This document shows positions 6,570-9,188 of a stretch of DNA of 9,188 nt, piece after piece. Made by a program: the position numbers and the translations under genes. The stretch's first letter is position 1. Every line of letters starts with the position of its first letter. This DNA is from ZC4RG29 sp032907565. GTDB taxonomy: Bacteria; Bacteroidota; Bacteroidia; Cytophagales; Cyclobacteriaceae. The DNA is taken from contig JAJJPK010000220.1 of assembly GCA_032907565.1 (NCBI GenBank), positions 1 to 9,188 of the forward strand. Direction: 5' to 3'. Under the pieces are notes generated by a model, which saw only the letters and a list, made by a program, of their open reading frames with translations, was not told the DNA's origin and did no database searches.

Positions 6570-7349
6570 TTACACCTCGTCGCTGCTCATAGACACTTCC
6601 ATCGGAAGACGCAGTCGCGCCATATTGCCTTCGGGAAGCCCTTCGTTTGTGAACTCCGCCCCGATCATTTCGGCACGACTCAGGATGTTGTTGAGGCCAA
6701 GTCCGGCCGATTGATACTTTTCAGAAAAACGGTAATTGTAGCCATCGTCCTTGATTTCCACAGTCAGGCCGTCGTCCTGCCAATTCAAGATAACGTGAAT
6801 GCGCCAGGGAGACGCGTACCGAAGGGAGTTGTTGATTACCTCCTGGATAATGCGGAAAATGTGCAGCTGCTTGTCCTTGCCCAAGGTAAACGGGTTGCCG
6901 TTTTCCGTAAACTCCACGCGGGCAACACACGATGAATTGATACGTTTCACCATCTGGGTGACCGCACGACTAAGTCCGAAGTTTTCAAGGAAGGAGGGCG
7001 AGGTAATGCGAGAGACGCTCTTGACGTACTCGATGGCGCTGTCCAAAGCATACTTCAACTCCTTGAGCGCATCGTTGGACTCAAATATAAAGAGGCCCTG
7101 CTTTTCGATCAGGCCGAGATTCATCTTCATGGTCAGCAGCAACGACCCTAACTCATCGTGCATATCCTGACCGATGTCCCTGCGCTCCTTTTCCTGTGCT
7201 TCTATACCGATGCTGACGTTTTCGTTCCGGAGGCGCTGGTTCTCCTGTTCCAACTCGGTGATACGCCTCATGACGCTACGCCGGGAAAGGAATGCCCAGG
7301 CAGCCAGACCGACAGCACAAAGGCTCAATATCCCAGTAATCCAAATCAT
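6570..7349 (-). CDS. Membrane-anchored sensor histidine kinase (HisKA_3/HPK7 type)
   Basis: The 259-residue protein is the likely partner kinase of the downstream NarL-type regulator. One N-terminal membrane helix (about 2-21) is followed by basic RRSVMRR and a short coiled coil (about 28-55). The HisKA_3 dimerisation domain carries the phospho-acceptor H64 in ERRDIGQDMHDELGSLLL. The ATPase domain has an N-box, IQEVINNSLRYA (N173/N174), a G1-like DDG at 201-203 and a glycine loop, SAGLGLNNILSRAEMIGAE (214-232). It therefore has the catalytic core expected of NarX/DesK-class kinases. No periplasmic loop, PAS, GAF or HAMP domain is seen, so it may sense within the membrane or through another protein. 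ATG 7349 has no Shine-Dalgarno but sits about 35 nt below a plausible minus-strand -7 box. The first gene of the kinase-regulator-MaoC operon. Confidence 0.92.
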   Translation of the reverse strand: MIWITGILSLCAVGLAAWAFLSRRSVMRRITELEQENQRLRNENVSIGIEAQEKERRDIGQDMHDELGSLLLTMKMNLGLIEKQGLFIFESNDALKELKYALDSAIEYVKSVSRITSPSFLENFGLSRAVTQMVKRINSSCVARVEFTENGNPFTLGKDKQLHIFRIIQEVINNSLRYASPWRIHVILNWQDDGLTVEIKDDGYNYRFSEKYQSAGLGLNNILSRAEMIGAEFTNEGLPEGNMARLRLPMEVSMSSDEV

Positions 7350-7389
7350 AGCATTTAAGAAGGCCTCAGAGTACAGCAGGACTGCTTGT

Positions 7390-7397
7390 CAAAATTA
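7390..7397 (-). promoter_or_regulatory. Possible -7 element for the kinase-regulator-MaoC operon
   Basis: On the minus strand this reads TAATTTTG, an exact match to the Bacteroidota -7 consensus TAnnTTTG. A TTTG at 7416-7413 lies 15 bp upstream, shorter than the usual 19-21 bp spacing, so the -33 element is not convincing. Transcription would begin near 7383 and give a leader of about 34 nt before the kinase ATG at 7349, a sensible length. Confidence 0.4.
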
Positions 7398-7432
7398 CTT
7401 AATAAATCAACTCAAAATAGCCACCCGATTAA

Positions 7433-7440
7433 TACTTTTG
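7433..7440 (+). promoter_or_regulatory. Possible -7 element for the flippase gene
   Basis: TACTTTTG matches the Bacteroidota -7 consensus TAnnTTTG exactly and points toward the flippase. No good TTG is seen at the expected -33 distance. Use of this site would give a leader of about 190 nt containing all three hairpins of the region. In AT-rich sequence this may be a chance match. Confidence 0.25.
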
Positions 7441-7443
7441 ACC

Positions 7444-7478
7444 TGAAAAAGGTGTTTTTTCATGATCAAAAAAATCAT
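7444..7478. repeat. Two abutting inverted repeats in the divergent kinase/flippase region
   Basis: TGAAAAA (7444-7450) pairs with TTTTTCA (7456-7462) around a 5-nt loop, and ATGAT (7462-7466) pairs with ATCAT (7474-7478) around a 7-nt loop. The two palindromes share base 7462. They are A/T-rich and could be an operator for a dimeric regulator. They do not look like an intrinsic terminator, because the stems lack GC and no T-run follows a stable stem. Confidence 0.4.
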
Positions 7479-7559
7479 CCCGGATTGTCTGTGTTTTGGC
7501 ACGCTCTTAACGCTCAGGCGACTGTGTCCGCACAAATCATTAATTTTTTCCTATTCTTG

Positions 7560-7577
7560 TCCCGATTCACGTCGGGA
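7560..7577. repeat. GC-rich inverted repeat upstream of the flippase
   Basis: TCCCGA (7560-7565) and TCGGGA (7572-7577) form a perfect 6-bp stem around the loop TTCACG, extendable by one G-T wobble pair. It lies about 60 bp before the flippase start. No T-run follows on either strand, so it is not an obvious terminator. It could be an operator, a leader-RNA hairpin or one copy of a dispersed repeat. Confidence 0.5.
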
Positions 7578-7637
7578 TTCTTCTCTGGCGTGACGCCCTC
7601 TACCCGGTAAATCCCGTTTTCTACGGTAACATAACCC

Positions 7638-9131
7638 ATGGGAGTAGCAATCAGGCAAAGTATTCTCACGTCGATCGTTTCCTATGCCGGGGTTGCTATC
7701 GGATATCTGAATCTCCTTTATCTCTATCCTCGCTTCCTTAATCCGGAACAGATCGGACTCCTTCGGACGGTCGTAGACGCGGCCCTTCTCCTGGCGCCAT
7801 TCGCCCAGGGGGGGTTGGGCCAGACGATCCTGCGATTCCTTCCCTATTTTACAGCTGACAAAGACAGGGGGCACGGCTTTATTAATCTCGTATTGCTTCT
7901 ATCCATCTGCGGATATGGTGCAATCCTCCTCATCTTCATCACATTCCGCGCGCCCCTGCTGGAATTCTTCGCTGACAAGGCTGCGGACATAGCGAACTAT
8001 ACGCTACTGATCCTGGTGCTCACGTTCGTCGTCATGGTGATAACCCTGCTGGAATTCTACTGCCGAGCCTTGATGAAGCTTGCTTTCCCCAGCCTGGTTC
8101 GCGAAGTGGGTCTCCGCCTGCTGCAGGCCGTACTTGTCACGCTGTACTTCCTCGAGGTAATCAATTTTGACCAGCTGCTCACCGGCACCGTGGTCATCTA
8201 CCTGATATCCCTCGCTGCCCTGGTTATCTACCTTGCAGCCGGAGGCCATCTCGGCCCGGGGCTTACATTTCGTTCGTTAACGACCGGGCGCAAAAAAGAA
8301 ATCTTTTCATACAGCACGTTAAGCCTGCTCACAAGCGGGTCGATGATCATCATAGGGAAAGTCGACAGCCTGATGGTATCCGGACTTGCAGGATATGCTG
8401 CTAACGCCATATACACCACAGCGTTTTATATGGCCACAGTAATTGAAATTCCGAAACGCGCCATTTCCCAAACGTCGGCAACGCTTATTGCCCGGGCATT
8501 TGCTCTCGATGACATTAAGGAGGTCCGCTCCATTTATCAAAAAAGCGCACTTAACCAGTTCATTATCGGAGCGCTGCTGCTCATCGGCGTCTGGGCCAAC
8601 CTCGACAATATCTTTACGCTCATGCCGAAGGGCGAAGTGTTCGGTGCCGGCGCGGCCGTCGTGATATGGGTGGGCCTCGCAAAATTGCTTGACATGGCTT
8701 TTGGTCCGAACAGCGAGGTCATTGTCATGTCGCGCTTCTACTGGTTCAACATGATCACACTCATCCTGCTCGCGGTGTTCGTCGTGATCTCCAACAACTA
8801 TCTTATTCCGGAATACGGCATCACGGGGGCCGCCTACGCTACAGGTCTTTCGCTGGCACTGTTCAACATCATAAAATGGATTTTCGTGTGGTTCACCCTG
8901 CGGGTGCAACCCTTTACCCCCGCCTTCATCACTGTAACCGTCATCGCCGTGGGCGTGACCCTGCTGAACGCCTGGCTCCCTCCCGCCCCGAATGTTATAG
9001 CCGACATGATCTACAGGTCGTCCATAATCGCCGTGGTGTATGGCGGACTCATTCTCGCCACCCGCAGCTCTGCAGAAGTGGAGAAAGTAGTGGTTGGTGT
9101 GTGGAGGAGAATGTTTGGGAGCAGGAAGTGA
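7638..9131 (+). CDS. Polysaccharide flippase (MOP/Wzx-like oligosaccharide exporter)
   Basis: This 497-residue integral membrane protein is almost entirely hydrophobic helices with short charged loops. It fits the polysaccharide transporter branch of the MOP superfamily, which flips lipid-linked oligosaccharides across the cytoplasmic membrane. Helix-rich stretches lie near 12-30, 45-60, 82-103, 120-140, 160-175, 182-201, 225-250, 258-275, 306-321, 335-353, 369-388, 392-420, 428-446 and 461-475, about 12-14 in all, as expected. The N-terminus (RQSILTSIVSYAGVAIGY, then NPEQIGLLRTVVDAALLLAPF) has the family's opening pattern of two helices separated by a PEQ/G loop. ATG 7638 immediately precedes this conserved opening, so the start is secure. 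The C-terminus ends in a basic tail. It is alone on its strand within the window, divergent from the kinase operon across 288 bp. It could export the glycan built by the neighbouring glycosyltransferases, but that pairing is inferred. Confidence 0.9.
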   Translation: MGVAIRQSILTSIVSYAGVAIGYLNLLYLYPRFLNPEQIGLLRTVVDAALLLAPFAQGGLGQTILRFLPYFTADKDRGHGFINLVLLLSICGYGAILLIFITFRAPLLEFFADKAADIANYTLLILVLTFVVMVITLLEFYCRALMKLAFPSLVREVGLRLLQAVLVTLYFLEVINFDQLLTGTVVIYLISLAALVIYLAAGGHLGPGLTFRSLTTGRKKEIFSYSTLSLLTSGSMIIIGKVDSLMVSGLAGYAANAIYTTAFYMATVIEIPKRAISQTSATLIARAFALDDIKEVRSIYQKSALNQFIIGALLLIGVWANLDNIFTLMPKGEVFGAGAAVVIWVGLAKLLDMAFGPNSEVIVMSRFYWFNMITLILLAVFVVISNNYLIPEYGITGAAYATGLSLALFNIIKWIFVWFTLRVQPFTPAFITVTVIAVGVTLLNAWLPPAPNVIADMIYRSSIIAVVYGGLILATRSSAEVEKVVVGVWRRMFGSRK

Positions 9132-9140
9132 GAGAGGAGA

Positions 9141-9180
9141 AGTAATCAGTAATCGGACTATTCACTCATTCACTCATTCC
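9141..9180. repeat. Two short tandem repeats downstream of the flippase
   Basis: AGTAATC occurs twice head to tail (9141-9154). After a 5-nt spacer, the 8-bp unit ATTCACTC occurs twice (9160-9175), with a further partial ATTC. The sequence lies just after the flippase stop and runs to the window edge, so the full array length cannot be judged. No gene is seen in the final 57 bp. Confidence 0.6.
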
Positions 9181-9188
9181 CCTTCCCC

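Noticed and set aside
8319..8909. A 196-codon minus-strand ORF within the flippase
   Set aside because: Antisense shadow of the hydrophobic flippase; its product is His/Asp/Glu-rich low-complexity, as expected for such a shadow.
1..9188. Mobile element, CRISPR array, toxin-antitoxin pair or defence system
   Set aside because: No transposase, integrase, terminal inverted repeats, regularly spaced repeats or defence-type proteins are seen; RuvC here has the standard housekeeping form with all four catalytic acids.

Overview
The window looks like a stretch of chromosome from a member of the Bacteroidota, most likely a Cytophagales-type organism with roughly balanced GC. This is an inference. 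It rests on genes that almost never carry a Shine-Dalgarno sequence, intergenic boxes matching the Bacteroidota -7 element TAnnTTTG, and the character of the proteins: a GAF-SpoIIE phosphatase, a membrane-anchored HPK7-type kinase with a NarL-type regulator, and a surface-glycan gene set. I see no plasmid, phage, insertion sequence, CRISPR array, tRNA or rRNA signature.

Layout. On the left, two minus-strand genes form one unit: a membrane family-2 glycosyltransferase (1904-765) and, 16 bp downstream, a GAF + PP2C/SpoIIE phosphatase (748 to beyond base 1, cut by the window). Divergent from them, 48 bp away, is ruvC (1953-2513, plus), the Holliday-junction resolvase. After a 100-bp gap comes a tightly packed plus-strand glycan operon: a family-4 glycosyltransferase (2614-3849), a Rossmann-type methyltransferase-like protein (3836-4561) and an FkbM-family methyltransferase (4558-5466), each overlapping the next. 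Converging on it from the right is a minus-strand operon: sensor histidine kinase (7349-6570), NarL/FixJ response regulator (6547-5897) and a MaoC-like hot-dog dehydratase (5900-5456). The last overlaps the regulator by ATGA and carries a one-base frameshift in a G4 run. The two convergent operons overlap tail to tail by 11 bp. On the far right, beyond a 288-bp divergent intergenic region, is a polysaccharide flippase (7638-9131, plus), followed by short tandem repeats at the window edge.

How they may work together. The two glycosyltransferases, the two methyltransferase-like proteins and the flippase suggest assembly, methylation and export of a cell-surface polysaccharide (LPS O-antigen or exopolysaccharide). 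They are not one operon, and ruvC and the two-component operon are interleaved. The signalling genes (SpoIIE phosphatase, kinase-regulator pair) might govern this surface programme, but the sequence does not prove it.

The most notable observations are the frameshifted MaoC gene coupled to a response regulator, the kinase with no visible sensor domain, and the hairpin-rich divergent region before the flippase. No wholly new system stands out; the rest is a fairly ordinary accessory/housekeeping mix. Apart from the 288-bp region no gap exceeds about 100 bp, so no stretch over 300 bp lacks a gene.
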